Origin: Oscillospiraceae bacterium
Lineage (GTDB): Bacteria > Bacillota > Clostridia > Oscillospirales > Ruminococcaceae
DNA: 6,180 nucleotides
Assembly (NCBI GenBank): GCA_029005335.1
Contig: JAQXFT010000063.1
Coordinates: forward strand, 1-6,180
Direction: 5' to 3'
In this document: in pieces, positions 5,300 to 6,180 of the stretch
Numbering within the stretch: the first letter of the stretch is position 1
Layout: each line of letters opens with the position of its first letter
Notes under the pieces: model-generated
Told to the model about the DNA's origin: nothing
Seen by the model: the letters and a program-made list of their open reading frames with translations, nothing else
Databases searched by the model: none
Made by a program: the position numbers and the translations under genes

Positions 5300-6180
5300 A
5301 TGAGTGAAATTCAGAACAATATTCCAGCTGAGGAAAAGGAACAGGATATTAATATCCTTAAAAAAATACGCCTTGAAAAGCTTGATGACCTTAAAGCCAG
5401 AAACGCTGACCCATTTGAAATTACAAAATATGATGTCACCGCAAAAAATGCTGACTTAAAGTCACAGTATGAAGCTGATGAAAAGAAAATCATTGAGGAA
5501 GCTGACGGCGATGAAGAAAAAATCAATGCCGGTCTCGAAAAAATCAAGGAAAAAGATGTCAGAATTGCCGGAAGAATCATGAGCTGGAGAAACATGGGCA
5601 AAGCTAATTTTATAGATGTCCGTGACGGCTCTGACAGAATACAGGTTTATGTGCGTTCAAATGATATAGGTGCTGAAGAATTCAAGGAATTTAAAAAATG
5701 GGATATAGGTGATATCGTAGGTGTTGAGGGATTTGTATTCAGAACACGCAAGGGCGAAATTTCAATACACGCACATAAAATTACACTCCTTTCAAAATCA
5801 CTCCTCCCCCTCCCCGAAAAATGGCACGGTCTTAAAGACCAGGATATGAGATACCGTCAGAGATATGTTGACCTTATTGTAAATCCTAATGTAAAGGATA
5901 CTTTTATAAAAAGAAGTCAGATTCTCCGTGAAATAAGAAAATATCTCGACAATATGGGCTACCTCGAAGTTGATACCCCTGTACTCCATACACTCGAAAT
6001 CGGTGCTTCCGCAAGACCCTTTGTTACTCATCACAATGCACTTGATATTGATATGTATCTGAGAATCGAAACTGAATTATATCTGAAGCGTCTCGTAGTA
6101 GGCGGATTTGAAAGAGTTTACGAAGTAGGACGTATTTTCAGAAATGAAGGTATGGATACTTCACATAACCCCGAATTTAC
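5300..6180 (+). CDS. lysS: Lysyl-tRNA synthetase (class II), 3'-truncated by window edge
   Basis: LysRS charges tRNA-Lys with lysine using ATP. The frame is open from the ATG at 5300 to the window end, giving 293 complete codons, somewhat more than half of a usual ~500-residue enzyme. After an N-terminal helical segment, the OB-fold anticodon-binding domain (~86-165) contains RIAGRIMSWRNMGKANFIDV, then KSLLPLPEKWHGLKD (166-180), the typical link to the catalytic core. The core shows RYRQRYVDLIVNPNV (184-198), motif 1 around EVDTPVL (Pro227), ASARPF.THHNALD (236-249), and motif 2 YEVGRIFRNEG with Arg281 and Glu283. Gly235 and Glu259 align with the lysine-binding Gly216 and Glu240 of E. coli LysRS with the same 24-residue spacing. 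Odd points are IGA where GGA is usual, LRIETEL where LRIAxEL is usual, and a charged insertion around residues 57-85. It follows greA, probably in one operon. Motif 3 is beyond the window. Confidence 0.97.
   Translation, partial: MSEIQNNIPAEEKEQDINILKKIRLEKLDDLKARNADPFEITKYDVTAKNADLKSQYEADEKKIIEEADGDEEKINAGLEKIKEKDVRIAGRIMSWRNMGKANFIDVRDGSDRIQVYVRSNDIGAEEFKEFKKWDIGDIVGVEGFVFRTRKGEISIHAHKITLLSKSLLPLPEKWHGLKDQDMRYRQRYVDLIVNPNVKDTFIKRSQILREIRKYLDNMGYLEVDTPVLHTLEIGASARPFVTHHNALDIDMYLRIETELYLKRLVVGGFERVYEVGRIFRNEGMDTSHNPEF

Noticed and set aside
5311..5601. A 96-codon minus-strand frame rich in Ser and Phe, and another at 5798-6034.
   Set aside because: Both are antisense to the clearly real lysS gene. 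Their composition mirrors its Glu/Lys-rich sense codons, and neither resembles a known protein.

Overview
This A+T-rich 6.2-kb window looks like ordinary chromosome of a Gram-positive Clostridia-type bacterium, most likely a Ruminococcus-like member of the Oscillospiraceae. That assignment is an inference. It rests on strong GGAGG-type ribosome binding sites, consensus sigma-A promoters in very A+T-rich DNA, TAA stops on all five genes whose ends are visible, the greA-lysS gene pair, and the character of the protein sequences. No rRNA, tRNA, CRISPR array, insertion sequence or phage gene was found.

Layout. (1) Positions 1-872 (+) hold the 3' part of an FkbM-family SAM-dependent methyltransferase whose start lies before the window. 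(2) Positions 882-910 are a compact terminator hairpin between two convergent genes, usable from both sides. (3) The minus strand from 4682 down to 911 carries asnB (asparagine synthetase), then an HD/HDIG-domain phosphohydrolase, then pyrB (aspartate carbamoyltransferase). A palindromic hairpin lies between asnB and the HD gene; the HD gene and pyrB are 26 bp apart. (4) Positions 4647-4806 are a divergent regulatory region with two clear back-to-back promoters, one for asnB and one for greA. (5) The plus strand from 4807 carries greA (transcript cleavage factor), then lysS (class II lysyl-tRNA synthetase), which runs off the right end.

How the genes fit together. AsnB and PyrB both draw on aspartate, for asparagine and pyrimidine synthesis respectively. 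They sit on one strand, and I see no clear promoter between asnB and the HD gene, so the three may be partly co-transcribed. GreA and LysS are transcription and translation housekeeping proteins read from a near-consensus promoter.

Most notable observation: the PyrB chain ends in a four-cysteine zinc module matching the C-terminal zinc domain of the PyrI regulatory chain, without the nucleotide-binding allosteric domain. Secondary points are two near-identical palindromic hairpins differing by one compensatory base pair, a 9-bp inverted repeat linking the two divergent promoters, and a charged insertion in LysRS. I do not see evidence of a wholly new multi-gene system here.
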